The position numbers were made by a program, and so were the translations under genes. A stretch of DNA of 64,000 nt from Melampsora larici-populina 98AG31 (taxonomy: Eukaryota; Basidiomycota; Pucciniomycetes; Pucciniales; Melampsoraceae), in assembly GCF_000204055.1 (NCBI RefSeq), contig NW_006768823.1, positions 408,553 through 472,552 of the forward strand, read 5' to 3'. Shown here in pieces: positions 1 through 12,800 of this stretch (the stretch's first letter is position 1; every line of letters starts with the position of its first letter). Below the pieces are notes generated by a model that saw nothing but the letters and a program-made list of their open reading frames with translations, was not told where the DNA came from and searched no databases.

Positions 1-225
1 GTCCATTAAACTTAATCGCATTCGACACCATCAAATCAAAATCATTCATCAACTCATACTGATACTTATATTGATGTGATTCTAATTTCTTTAACATCGT
101 ACTTAAATCCATAGGAAATTGGATCTCATCTAAATATGTTGGTGCTCCATCTTTGATCGGATCAACCGGTACTCTAAACCATACTCCAGATTGATGTTCT
201 AACATCGTCTTGATAATCACTTTAG
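1..225 (-). other. Second bromodomain of TAF2 (partial)
   Basis: The minus strand reads VIIKTMLEHQSGVWFRVPVDP, then IQFPMDLSTMLKKLESHQY, then NDFDLMVSNAIKFNG, and then leaves the window. The PVDP, PMDLSTM..KL and SNAIKFN elements are those of a bromodomain, including the conserved Asn of the acetyl-lysine pocket. About 1.4 kb of proline- and serine-rich low-complexity coding sequence separates it from the first bromodomain. Confidence 0.85.
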
Positions 226-3200
226 CTTTTTTAACACTAATCAAATCTTGTGAACCTGAAGTCGGCTTCACTGTGACTTCTTCTTTACTTTTCTTGGTTG
301 ATCCTTCATTCTTGGGTGTGTGGTTGACCTTTTCATTTAACCGCGAACTTGATGATCCTGAAGTAGCTAACGAACCCATCGAATCTTTTCGTTTCAAATC
401 ATGAGAACTCGTACTGGCTTCTACACTCATATTGGGCTTTTTGATTTTAATTTTCTTGGGTTCTACTACTACATTAGGTACCTTTGTAACTATTGGTGTA
501 TTCAATGAACTTGAACTAGATTCTATCAATGGTGAATGTTTAACTGATGAGATCGGAGAGTTAACTCCTACTGGCTTATTAGACTTGAGATCTGGTGTGA
601 TCTTCAGTTTCTTCAAAGCTGGAGATGGAGCAGATGAGACCATCGTTTTATCTGAAAGATTGCGTTGAGTGTTAATCGGATTAGCTGGTTTTTTGACTAC
701 TTTGATCTTTATCGGTCCTGCTACAGTCGTGGGCTTTGAGATTGTAGAGGAGATAGAAGTCACGGAAGCTGATCGAGAATGAGGTATCGGTTTAGGTTCA
801 GAAGAACTTATGGGTGGAGGAATGGGAGGTTGTACTTGAGGCGTGCTAGTTGAAGGGCCAGCAGTCGCTGAGATCGGAGCTGGAGCTGGTTTTGACAACT
901 TCGCAGTAATAGTCGTTTTCTTACGACTAGGCTGTGAGGTCGGGGTAGATGAGGGTGTTTGAGAAAGGGAAGGAGACGGAAGAGCCGCATTTGTCGGCTT
1001 CTTGACCGTCGTTGGCTGTACTACAGAGTCCACAAGTGAGGTATTCGAAGCATTCGAAGTAGGCTTTGATGGTTTGGGTTTCGGAGTGATCACAGGAGGC
1101 TCCACCGCTTGAGGAGTTTGTGAGCTCACATTAAGTGAATCAAGTGTAGGTGGTGGTGGAGCCGGAAAAGCGGGAAGTGTCGGAGGTCTGGATGGGTTAG
1201 GTTGTACAGTTGAGCTAGTTAAAGCTTCTGAGATCGATGGTGGTGGTGGAGCCGGGAAATTAGGTGCCACCACCGGGAAAGTAGGTGGTGGTGGGAGTAC
1301 AAACGTAGGTAATGAACCTGAATGTCCCTTGGGAAAAGCTGATGGGATTCGTAAGGTAGGTGTAGAAGGCGAACGTCCAACCGAGTTAGATACCTTCAAT
1401 TTCAATGAAGTTTTTGAGGTAGGTGGTGGCATGGTCGGACTGTCTTGCGCTGGTGTAGCCAACTGTGAACCACTGGCATTCGTATTTCGTGATGATTTCA
1501 AGACGACCTTCAATCCGGATGGTCGAGTCACTTCTGGACTCACAATAGAAGGTGTCTGAGGTGGCGGGAGCGTAGGTGGAGCTGAAATCATCGGAGCACC
1601 CGCTGCGAAATCTGCAAATGAAGGTGGAGGTGCAAGTGGAGGTGCAATACTAGAAGCCAAGATCGGCTTAGGGTCCATTGATTTGTTCCAACCAGCTCCA
1701 GCGCCTCCGATTCCCTTGGCTTGTACTGCACTCATCGTCTTTTCGGATCGCTCCCATTGTTTGTCGAACATTGTCTTCATAGGTTCTGCATGTTTAAGTA
1801 CGAGTGGACTATCATTTAAATTATATGTTTTACAATTTTGAATCACTAGATTGAAGTCATCTCGAAAAGCTTCTCGATCCGGATATTGACCCATTTCCAA
1901 TTTATCGCTCATCGTCTTAAAATCCATTGGTCGTGAAATGATATTAAAGCTAAGAGATCACACATCAAGTCAGTTTTGGGTCTCCACCGTTTGAAGAAAT
2001 CAAAAGAAAATCACACTAACTAATCAGGCGCATTCTGTCGTATAGGATCCACAGGTTTCCTAAACGGAGCTCCCAACGGGTTCGAAACCAATTTCTTCAA
2101 GATACTTTGACAAAGCTTATGATCCGGTATGGTCATTCCTGAAGCTTGAAACTTTTTAGGTTTAGGTGCAGGTTTAGGCTTCTTGATCAATTCTACCAAC
2201 TTCCTTGGCACTTCAGGTTGTACGATCCCAGACGCAGGGGTTCCTGATTGAACGACAATCTCGGGTTCACCCGTCAAATGACTTCGGTCCTTGATGACTA
2301 TTCTAGGCGATAATACTATGATGAAAAAGTAAAACGGACGATAAGTACGTGATAAGGATTCCTATCCAGAAAAGATTCACTTACACTTCTCCATCGGCAT
2401 GGGTTCAATCGCACTAGAAGGTGCTGGTATCTTGATCTTTGGCAAGGTAGGCGTAAAGATTTCTACTGAGGATTCAACATTCATGGGTATCTCCAAGGCC
2501 AACTTGGGCGGTACTGATTCGTCGGATGGTTTGAATAATACTTCTGAGATTTTGATTAGACATGTTTGCACATCTAAATCCACATTAGGATCTCTGAAAT
2601 AATGACAAATTACATCACGTCAGGGATGAAGATTTGTCAATCAATCAGGAAACAAAAGAATGAAATATGAAAGACTTACAACATAACCGAAACAATACAA
2701 TCTCTCAAGATCAAAGCTCTTCCAACCTCAGCTCTTAAGAGTTTAGTAATGTTCTTATGATCAAATTTAGCTTTCGCCTTTGCAGCCACTTCAGTAGGAT
2801 CATCTATGATTGAAAATCCACCTTTCTTGGGTTCAACCGCAAGTTCTTCCATTAAGACTAAGATTGGTAAACATTGAACCAAACCCATGGCTAATCTTCG
2901 TTTGACTAATAAAGACTTATCATCTCTCATCACCAAAAACATGTATCTGACAATCGCCTTTTCTTGAAAAGCTCGTAAGAGAAGTAAACAATCGAAAGCA
3001 AGGATCCGGATCGGTGGATAATTTCCGGGTCTGATGATGATCGAAGACAAATATTGAAAGTGAGATCAGTGATGTGGCTCAAGAAGCTCTTCTAATTATC
3101 AAATCTAGAAGCTCACCTTGTACAAGCTAAAAAGAACATGATATCCACAGGCATCAAACTAGCTAGCATCATCTTCAATTTAGACTGATCGAATTCGTAC

Positions 3201-6200
3201 TCATTAGTTTTTATGGTCTGATGAGAAACACGAAATGCTAACCTCGATAACCGCCATGGTCACCAAGTTCCGATAAGATGGTACCAATCGATCCATCACC
3301 AAACACCGTTCGACTTCGTTAATCATTGCCCAAAGATTCCGACGACCAAGACTACCGTCTTGTGATCGTTTCTTCAATGACATTCCAAAGAGTTCACTAC
3401 TGTTGTCTAGTGAAGGTCCTTCTGCACTATGCATAAAACAGTCCGTCATAGCCGAAATCACCGTTGAGAGGTAATTCACATCTGAATACTAAAGGAAAGA
3501 TGCATCATGAGTTTCATTCTACTCCACCAGATATGATGTAGGACATCGATTTGGAAGACTGACCGGGTTCATTGAATTGTCATTATAAGTCAGTTGATCG
3601 AGGAAAAACTGCTGACAGACGATCGGTGAAGTATTATTGTGATCTCGAACTCTCGATAAAGCAACGACGATAGCCTGTAAGGAATTTTACCAACTAAGTC
3701 AAACTGTATTCCTACGACCAATAAAATTCAGACTAGATATTATAGATAAATCACTTACTTTGCGTAAAAAGTATTCAATCAGATTTCCAAAATGATTGGT
3801 CTTTGGAATTGCTCTGATTTCGAAAGGATCTGCCGACTCTTTTTGCGGTGCGAAACAGTATCGAGTTTGAAAAAGTTTCAATAGATGGAACAGGCCAAGG
3901 TAGTTGCATTGTCTCGTAGCACACTGATTGTTTGTATATAGTAAATCGAACATAAGATGAAAAAAAACATCATGGTCAACTAAAGTACGAAGATTAATAC
4001 AAAACGTGTGGTGCATAGTTTTCATTGGATGAACACTTGTTATATGAACAACGCCACTGGTACAGCGTGACTTCATTTTTGGTATGCGACCAAAGAACAT
4101 AGAATGACAATGGTGACGTGAAATAGTAGTCGAACAGAGAAGAAAGAGAGATGTAAAACTACGAACATATACAAGAGCATAGACCGCCTCTATCCTGATC
4201 CTGAAAAAGTATTCCGGAGTCAAGACAGTCTTACAGAGATGACTCGAAACAACATTTGAAGGTAATTGTTTCAACGCTTCAATCGCCTTGAAATAGATCA
4301 TACAAATTAGACAATATGCCAAAGCGTTTTGAAAGCCTACACATATCAAAAGGAAAAAAAACTTACTTCTAACTGTGCAACGACGTCCTTATCACGTTGT
4401 AATTGTTCAATCCACATATACTCTTTCATTTCGAATCGAAAATCACAGATCCACTCTGCTTCAACATCGAACCGAATCCATTCAAACATACTTTGCATCA
4501 TCATCTGTTCTTCATCCTCGGTCCAATCTTCCACCCTCCAACGTGCTCTCTCTTCTTTAGAGCGATCCCACAGTTTCCATGTGAATCGATCATCTGCTTC
4601 CTCTTCTGTTTCGGCTGTTGGGTTGGTCATTGCATATCGTTTGATAGACTTTCTGGCTCGTTTGTACTTGGTGTTGATCGGAAGTTCGTATTTTCTCGAA
4701 TGATCCTTGACATCCAAAACGTGTTCATAAGGAATCCCATCAGCTTCATGTATCCTGATTGACATTTGGCCTTCGAAATGGTCCAACGGCTTCAAGTTAC
4801 ATCTCTCTTCCCAACTCGTATTCTCATGATCATAATGTAATTTGGCTCGATTGATTTGTTTCATGGTGAGTTCGATAACCATCTTCTTACGATTGAATTG
4901 AGTGACAACTTCAAAGATTGGACAACCTGATGAATAAATCCATTGATCTGCCCAAGACTTCATATCATTCCCACTCAACTTACGACAAGTTCTTAAAAAG
5001 TTATTAGTTGATAAACGACTATCTCGCATCTCCCCTGAAATTGCCGAAAGAAATATCTTGGGAATCACTCGACTTAATCCTAAGGATGTTCCTCCACCTG
5101 ACCGCCTGAGGTGTCGATCAAGGATATACAGGACCAGGCTTCCTTTCAGATTGACAAATCCTAGCATCTCGGTATCGACCGAGTCAGGTAGACCAGGCTG
5201 ACAGATCGGTGGCTTATTGACATCAAGTTGAACACATCTCATCATATCTTTTTTCAACCTGAACCTATACTCATTAAGTCCCCAGACCCGTTTGAAATAC
5301 ATTGCGGTGATGTAGAGTGAAAGTCCGTTGATAAGCCAAGTATCTGAGGGTGATTTAGGAATAATATTGACTCCGATCCATTGACTAGCGAGGGAATGAA
5401 CCAGTAGAGATTTGGTTTCGTAAACTTGATCAATGACATCAGATGGATAGAGTAAATCGGATGGATACAAGGTAAGGGTAGCTGAGTTGAATGAGGCACC
5501 GATCGAATGTGTTGCAGAGAACATATCTAGAAACACAAGTTTGTAGGATGAGTAGGGATATGAGCCGTATTCTTGAGTAAAGAAGGTGAGAGTATGTAGC
5601 ATAAAATCCGAAGTATGGTGTAATTCTGCCGTTCGATTCGGTAAACTAAAGGCATGTAATTTAATTTGACTACATGAATCATTCTCTACAAACTTTTCAG
5701 CTTGTTGATTTTCAAGTTCTTCTTGGTCTTGATCATTGACTGGGCTTCCGTTCTGAGATGAAGAATTCGGGGTAAGATCTGATACTACAAATGGTCCAAC
5801 AGCCCAAGCGATATGTTGAACAGAGGTAGGAATCGATTGAGAGTAATGAAAGATAGTTTTTGACGGATCGGATGGATGGACGACTTGTTCGATCAATTCA
5901 CCAGAAGCAATCACTGTGATCGGATGTTCAGTTGTTGAGACCGATCTAGGTACGATTAACTCAAGTTCCCAAGTACACCTTTCCCATAGAGAGTCAACAC
6001 AAGGGATCCAAGACCTAGCCGAAATTGAATTTGTAAAGACATGTGGAAATTGTCCTTCTACGACACAGATACCAAGATTGTGTTGTAAGTCATCTAGAGT
6101 GATACAGTATTCAATTTCGATTGATATCGGTTCAAATTCGACTTCTTTTTCCTTTTGTAATTGATGTCCGGTCAAATTAGCAGATGGAGTTGAACCAGAA

Positions 6201-6580
6201 GGATCATTCTGTCGATCGATTTTTTTGATTTTAGATCGATCAATTCCAATAGCTAATTCACCGGTTCCTTTCTCATTAACGCGTTGAAAAAGATGACGTT
6301 TAGCTTCTGGGAATTGTTTAACCGAACGTGGATCAGGAATCGAGACAGGCGGTGGTTCGTTGAGAATGAAATCGAGTTTTGAAGGAGTTGGTTGAGCAGG
6401 ATGAGAAACTGAGATGATATGTGTTGAAGTAGAATGAAGATGAACAGTTTGTAGTTGATCTGATAGAGGAACTATGACAATTTCAGTTGAAGCTCTGATT
6501 TGACCATTGAGATTGATATCGAGTGTGATTCTTTGATGAGTGACAGCAAAGGCACGATGAGTTGGTCCATGAGAGGACAT
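1..6580 (-). CDS. TAF2: TFIID subunit 2 (TAF2) with two bromodomains, C-terminus off the left edge
   Basis: TAF2 is a core TFIID subunit that helps place the complex on core promoters in the nucleus. The ATG is at 6580 (MSSHGPTHRAF). Exon 1 (4367-6580, 738 codons) carries the M1-aminopeptidase-like fold. The GAMEN-type exopeptidase motif is reduced to GASFN near residue 360, and the HEXXH zinc motif reads HSLAS near residue 396, so the fold is catalytically dead, as is usual for TAF2. Later exons I can join in frame are about 4173-4286, 3759-3923 and 3564-3674, with further exons near 3204-3480, 3120-3200, 2680-3030, 2377-2600, 2020-2320 and <1-1950. They give the HEAT-like part (for example FFLDQLTYNDN). 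The C-terminal part has two bromodomains split by a long proline/serine-rich linker. The gene continues beyond base 1. Its identity is very secure; small exon edges are not. Confidence 0.93.
1700..2160 (-). other. First bromodomain of TAF2
   Basis: Read on the minus strand across an intron near 1950-2020. The pieces are KLCQSILKKLVSNPLG, then FRKPVDPIRQNAPD, then FNIISRPMDFKTMSDKLEMG and QNCKTYNLNDSP. This matches the bromodomain pattern: F..PVDP, NAPDY, I..PMD..T...KL, and a QNC..YN box holding the acetyl-lysine-binding Asn. Function in binding acetylated histones is known for the fold and only inferred here. Confidence 0.85.
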
Positions 6581-7394
6581 GATGATTCCATCTGACTTGT
6601 ACTTCAATCTTGATGACTTTGATCGATCTTGAAGTATTTGAAGTTTTGATGATCTTTTGAACCGTTAAAATCTTGAGAATGAAAGGTTGAGTTAAGAAGA
6701 ACATGAGACGATGAGAAGAATAGTCAATAAACTACAGTTATCAAAACTACAGTCATTCGAAACAACATTAAAACTAACTTCATTTCAAATCCCATCTCAA
6801 ATTCAAAATGTATGCGTCATCTTGGCACGCAAAACTGAATCAAAGTGATCTTCACAATTTAAGGAATTCATCTCACCAACTGTGTGCTCATGACCAAATG
6901 ATACCAATTTATATCATCATCACTTCCTCATTGGATGTCTTTCAAATGGACTCTTTGATCCTACCCACCTAGTGATCATTTCTTGTTCTACCATCTCAAC
7001 TGAATCTTTACTGAAACAGGACACAATGATAATAGTATATCTGTTCATTTCATCAGATTTATCTCATTGGTCAAAAGCTTTCAAGATGAAGGATTTAATT
7101 CCACACACACAATCAGTTCAGGCAGATTGATCTGAATGATTATAGTATTTTACCAGAAGGTAGCATCAGATCTCATACAATCGCAACGCACATCATAGAT
7201 AAGAAAATTAACAAAGAATTTCATAAAATTTTTATTCTACAACAACATCTGAACAATTCTTTAAACCATATCGACTTGATTCTCAAACTAATCTTGCATT
7301 AGAATGTACTTTTTTAATATTCTTTCAACAGATTTTCTGTGACTTTTGTCACCAATTTTGTACATTCAAGTTCAACGACTTGACAAAAACATGC
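6581..7394. other. Intergenic: TAF2 promoter side and Pex gene 3' side
   Basis: AT-rich stretch between two minus-strand genes. It must hold the TAF2 promoter and the 3' end of the peroxisomal gene. I see no clear promoter box, RNA gene or repeat. Confidence 0.5.
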
Positions 7395-8937
7395 TCATTT
7401 CATTGAAAGTTGATATGCTCTTCTTAACCATCTCCTACGTCTTAGTGAAGGACCTAAAGATGCAGTACCATTAACGAGATTCCAACCATGTTGATCTAGA
7501 TTCGAGCTAGTATGATCAATATGCCATCCTTCCGTAGGAATCCATTGAAACCCATCAGGAGGTTGAACGGCCCTACAAAACAACAACCAAGACCAATTAG
7601 AAGAAAGCAAGTTCTTGAAGAGGAAGAGTAGCTTACCAAAGACCTGCAGTGGGTTGAAGAACATGATCTGGAAGTTCTACCATCCAAGCTCTAGGATCGG
7701 TATTCTGTTCTAGAAAACTATCACTCCAACCTGGACCTGTGCCACCATACCTTTGATGTTCACAACACACCACAACCCGTATAGCAGGTGAATCGATGAC
7801 ATGATCAGGTAAAGCGTCATTCGCAATCACTCTTTCTACCACTGTCATGGATCTTCGAGTCGGAAGTAATGGTGTTAAATAAATCATAAATCTTTGTAAA
7901 GTTGGATGTTGTGCAAAGAACATCGATTCTCCTATTCCTAGTAATACCCAACGCCATGGTATGTAGGGACCCATGAAAAAGAAAAGGATTGAGGTGATTA
8001 AAGATAGGTGTAGGAGAGATAAAGAGTAATGAGGATTTGACCAATTTAAATAAGGTACGATTTGTGATTTGACTAAATCTGATGCTAATGAAATCCTTCC
8101 CATCATGATTTGAATGTTTTGCTATACAAATTATCACACCGTTTGTTAGTTAATTAGATTGTGAGTTTTGAAAAGATTCAAGATAAGATTCAAGATAAAC
8201 CGAATTCCGTACCATATTAGAAAGGTAACTGCAAGAGTGAAACCAAAGTCAGTTAGTGTTGATCGAGCGTAAGTTGTGAAAGATCAGAGAATTAGATGAC
8301 TAACTCGACAGAACCTTCCTTAGGTTCGTTTGTTGGTAAAGGATCATGTTGTTCATTCAAATTGATAACAGCTTCTTTGGAATCGATTTCATTTGAATTC
8401 GGGTATGCAGAAAGCAAGATGGCAATGATCGCAAGATTCGGAAGAAGAATAAAGAAAATAGGATTGATACCTAAGAAAGAAAGCAAACGAACCAAGAAGA
8501 ATGGTCAGTAATAAATCATGATTGATCGAGAATCAACAGAACAACAAACATAACCAAGCCCATAAACAAGCCCAAAAAGTAGTTCGTAAAGCGTCTTTCC
8601 AAGTCAAGATATCTTCGACCCGATCTTGAAACCAAAAGATCGGACCACTCTTTGAAACAAAGTTCTTGAAATTGGTTGTAGTGGTTTGTAAACTTAATGA
8701 TTCTTTATCATTTGAATTGATCGATGCTTGATTTGGGGAAGATTGGGTTGGATGACTTTGAGATGTGGCATTTAGAGTGGTTGAAGTGGCTGATGCTAGT
8801 ACTGTACTTGCTATAACAGATCCTACTAAATCGAATGATAACTATCTTCATGGATTAGTTTAGTTTTTTGAATGAAGATGTTTGGTGAGGATTTCTTGAT
8901 GACTTACGCTTGATTCGTTCTTGTTATCTGATGGCAT
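7395..8937 (-). CDS. Pex24/Pex23-type peroxisomal membrane protein with dysferlin domain
   Basis: Integral peroxisomal (or ER-peroxisome contact) membrane protein of the Pex24/Pex30 group, which controls peroxisome number and size. Six exons join in frame to 388 aa: 8908-8937, 8550-8841, 8305-8470, 8209-8224, 7637-8121 and 7395-7572. The N-terminal third has the Pex24 core (DILTWKDALRTTFWACLWAW, then INPIFFILLPNLAIIAILLS). A second hydrophobic block follows around PYLNWSNPHYSLS, LITSILFFF and PYIPWRWVLLGIG. The C-terminus is a dysferlin/peroxin-type domain ending in the W-rich and RRRRWLRRAY signature. The family fit is strong. Which family member (Pex24, 28, 29, 30 or 31) cannot be told by eye. 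The start was chosen because the 30-bp first exon keeps the frame. Confidence 0.85.
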
Positions 8938-9866
8938 CTTTTTCTTTTCTGGATTCGAATCTTGAAAAGTATTCTAAAGTGTAAAACAGAAACTTTAAAA
9001 TCCAATTGTTTTTGTAAAGTCGTTCGTCAAACTTAAAAGATGACCTCAAAGCTAAACAAGATTTGATTGCATTCATCTCCTGAAGAACTCATACATACAC
9101 TTAAATACGGAACAATGTACTTACAAAACTGGATGTGATCTGATCATCTGATGTTTCCTGTCATGTCCTTCACTAAACTTCAAACAAAGTCTCAAGTCGA
9201 AAGTGGTGCAGAGTTGTGCAAAGTGGTGGGGTGGTTTTTAGTGGCGCCTCGTGAGAATTGGTCAAGTTTGTTTAAGGTTATCTTGATATGTAAGTCACGA
9301 AGAGCGTGCACTGGGGCGCACCTCAACAAGGGTGCTCATTACCATTTACACTGGAAAATGATTGCAAGAAGATCAACTTAAAGACCACCACAATCAACAA
9401 GAACAACAAGAATATTCACCATCATCCAACAATCTGAAGATACAAAGTACGATCAAATATAGGTAATCAATCCAACGTTTCATGGGCGATATTATTATAT
9501 GAATTCAAGTGAGTTTCTTTCTTTGTAATTTTGATTTGTTTATTTATTTACGTAAGATAAGTAATTCAATAACCGACCGGAAAGTTTTAGTTCAATCTCA
9601 GAAACCAAATCAACTCAAATCAACTCACACTATAACTTATCATCATCACACTTTACCAATCACACAGTTCTCATCAAATTAATCAATTATTATGTAAAAC
9701 AACCAAATCAAAAGGAATCCAGCTTGACATTACACAAAGAGATGATGAACACATTCCATCCAAGTAAATGATCTTCAATCAACTCATTCATCATTCACAA
9801 GAAAAGGATACTTAAAACTAGAGAACGGGGCGACCATTCACCGAACAAAAGTTGAAAAAGAACAAC
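8938..9866. promoter_or_regulatory. Divergent promoter region, Pex gene / TSC2
   Basis: The two genes are transcribed away from this 929-bp gap, so it holds both promoters and 5' UTRs. The TSC2-proximal part (about 9540-9860) is rich in CAAATCAA/ATCATCA pyrimidine-purine runs, typical of a fungal leader. No recognisable element can be assigned, and the short open frame at 9151-9381 has no coding support. Confidence 0.4.
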
Positions 9867-12800
9867 ATGACTGAAAAGATTTTAAATCAACTCATTCAAA
9901 CTTATTTATCAACACCCTCATCAACTTCAACTTCAACTACGTTAAAAAACATTGAAGCACATTTAAAGAAATCATTTGATTTCTCATCTGATCATGGTAT
10001 GATTATCAACTCTTTGAGCTTAGACCGTACTATTCAAAATCAAATCATTTTAAAATTACAACAACCTAATCATCATCAGCATTCAACAACTTTAGAACTG
10101 ATTAGAATTCGATTTCAGCTAATCTCAGATTGGTTAAGGTTATCATCTTCATCTTCAACTTCTCCATCACTTATCAATTTATCTTTTTATCAATCAATTC
10201 ATCATTCAATTCTCATCGATCAATCCATCTCCAAACAAGTCTTGAAGGATGAAGAAATCATTCAGTCTATCATTAACTCTATCAGCTCAATCACAAAGAA
10301 TGGAAAATATATCACTGGTTATCATCAACTCATTCCGCTTATCATCAAACTCAACTCCAACAATCCAATCATTAATATTAACCAGGCCACTTCAATCACA
10401 TCTCAACGATTCCATCAATCGGCTCGATTATTGATCTCCATCACTAAATTCTCATCGCCTCATCTCTCTAATGATGATGTCAATCAAATCATCCATCACC
10501 TCATTCTTCATCATCCATCAAACCATCAGGATCATCTTGAGCTCACTCTAGAGTATATACAGGCGTTGATTGTCTTTGGCTACGTACCATCTCGTGAAAG
10601 TTTGATTCATCTGGTGAAATTTGTAGCTAAAGTCATTGGTTCAAATCATCACTGTGAGTGATTAATCTAGTTTCTATCTTTTGATATTGTTCCTTGACTA
10701 AAATTCGAAAGGATACTGATCCCAATTCATTTACCTACCATTAACTTCAGCTTCGCCGATTATCAAACAAGCAAAAGAATGCATGAGAGATTTGATCAGG
10801 TCACCTTCCAATCAAGCCATTAGCTCATTAATTCATCTCATCTCAGAAGCTCGTCAGCATCCAGCTGATGTCGTCATTGGCTCAATTCGATGTTTACGTG
10901 AAGCTTTCAGAGATTATCAATCGATTTCAAACACTTTGACTCATCATCTAGAAGACCATCAACTCAAAACGGCACTCTCTTTACTTAGTCTTGGTCTTAG
11001 TTTGATCAAGCATGAATTGATGAGCTTCATCAATTTCACTACCAATATTAGTGATGCTCAACGTCGTCAGGAAGATTATCAAATTGAACAAGAAATCATT
11101 TACCTTTTGATTGATCGAATCCAGCTCACAATCGAACAACAGCATCTCCTTCAATCTCATCGATCTCAAGACCAACAGTCTTCCCGAAAACATGACCGCG
11201 GAAATTCAATTTCGACTTCTGATGTCAAACCCTTGCATCAATCACAACCTGTGTCATATTCAAAGTCAAATAATCATCAAGTCATCAAATCTGACGATCT
11301 GAATTCCATTCTTGATCTCATGATGGCCTTCTCAGATTCGGTTTTATCAGATTGGTTTCAGTCTGTCAACAATCCATCAGGTACGTGTGTGAACACTCTT
11401 TCTGTCTCTTTCTGTTCTCTTTCACCTATTCATTATTCCTTCAATGACTGACTGATTTCAACTTCATGGAATGATGAACAGTCGACGCAGCCCACCATCC
11501 ACTCAAATCATTTGCTAAACTCTTCTCAATCATCTTCAATCAATTCACTTCCAGTAACTTCCAACCTCTCTCTGCTCATCATAACCAGATCACTATCGGC
11601 AAGTACTTTAAATTGGCCATTCGTCTCTCTCAACATCTTCCATCTTCTCTCAAACTTATTCTCATCGACCAAATCGATGCTGAGAGAGTTTGTGCACCTG
11701 ATCACTCGCATTGGGTCTCCAATCTCAATTCACTTCTCAATGGGTTTTTCAACTTTGATCCTCCGCTTCCGAGTCACGCTACCAACAATACGACTCCTCA
11801 GTTGATCTCCGATTCAATACTTTCTAGTACCCCTCAGATCTCCACCAGCACTCAACTACGCTTGCTTCGCTTAATCTCGGATGTCTTTCTTAGTACTCGT
11901 GATCTAGATGATTGGAGACAACAACTTTTAGATGAAGTTATCTTCCCTATTCTCACACGTATCCTACTTTTACACTATTATCCTCCTTTTGATGATTCAG
12001 CTCTCATTGATGAATCTATGAATCTGATTCAAGAGATTCTCAAGAACGAATTAATCAATGATCTATTGGCCAGCGATGATTTGACTTGCTCCTCTACTCC
12101 ATCGCAACCTTTGAATTGCGATACCTATGATCTGTTTCGAAACCTTTTGATACGTGCTGCTAGCGTTGATCGCTTTTATGAGTCTAAAGAGGTCAGCGAA
12201 TTGATCAAGTCTAGATTTCAAGCCAATCTCCCATCCATGGCGCCTTCGAATTCCGCCGATTCACCTACTTTACTTTCTCCTGTTGCTCTTCCTACCTCCA
12301 TTTCACCTTCAAAACCAGCCACTACAGTTACCACCACTGCTTTATCCAGCTCTGGCCCTCAGACATCCGGCCGTCCCACGAAATCTACCTCGCATCACTC
12401 AGCTTGTCTTAAACGTCGTGAAAAATTGGCCTACAAGGCTGTAATCACCTTTCTTAAACTCTTTCAAGATTGTTTAGCAATCTCGACTTCGTACTCCAAT
12501 CTACAATGTGCTGCCATTTTCAAACACCTTGTCCAGCTCCTACGACCTGCGCAAGATCCTCACCTCGGTTTACCTATTGATTCTTCTCCTGTCTTCAATG
12601 GGAATCTCTTCAGTTTCAACGATCTAGACCATCATCTTAAGCGGACTAGCTCACCTTCCACTCTCCAATCTTCCGCCAAGCTCGCCATTCTTAAATGTTT
12701 GGTCAGGCTAAGGGCTGATGAAGAGCATCGGGTTCAGTTTGTACGAGATGTGAATATTGAAGGATTAGCTAGTATCATCGGGCGTGTAGTCTCTCGTGAT

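Noticed and set aside
2076..2086. GGGTTCGAAACC resembling a tRNA T-arm
   Set aside because: It lies inside TAF2 coding sequence, with no acceptor or anticodon stems around it.
9151..9381. 76-codon frame between the Pex gene and TSC2
   Set aside because: It lies in a divergent promoter and has no similarity or coding bias that I can see.
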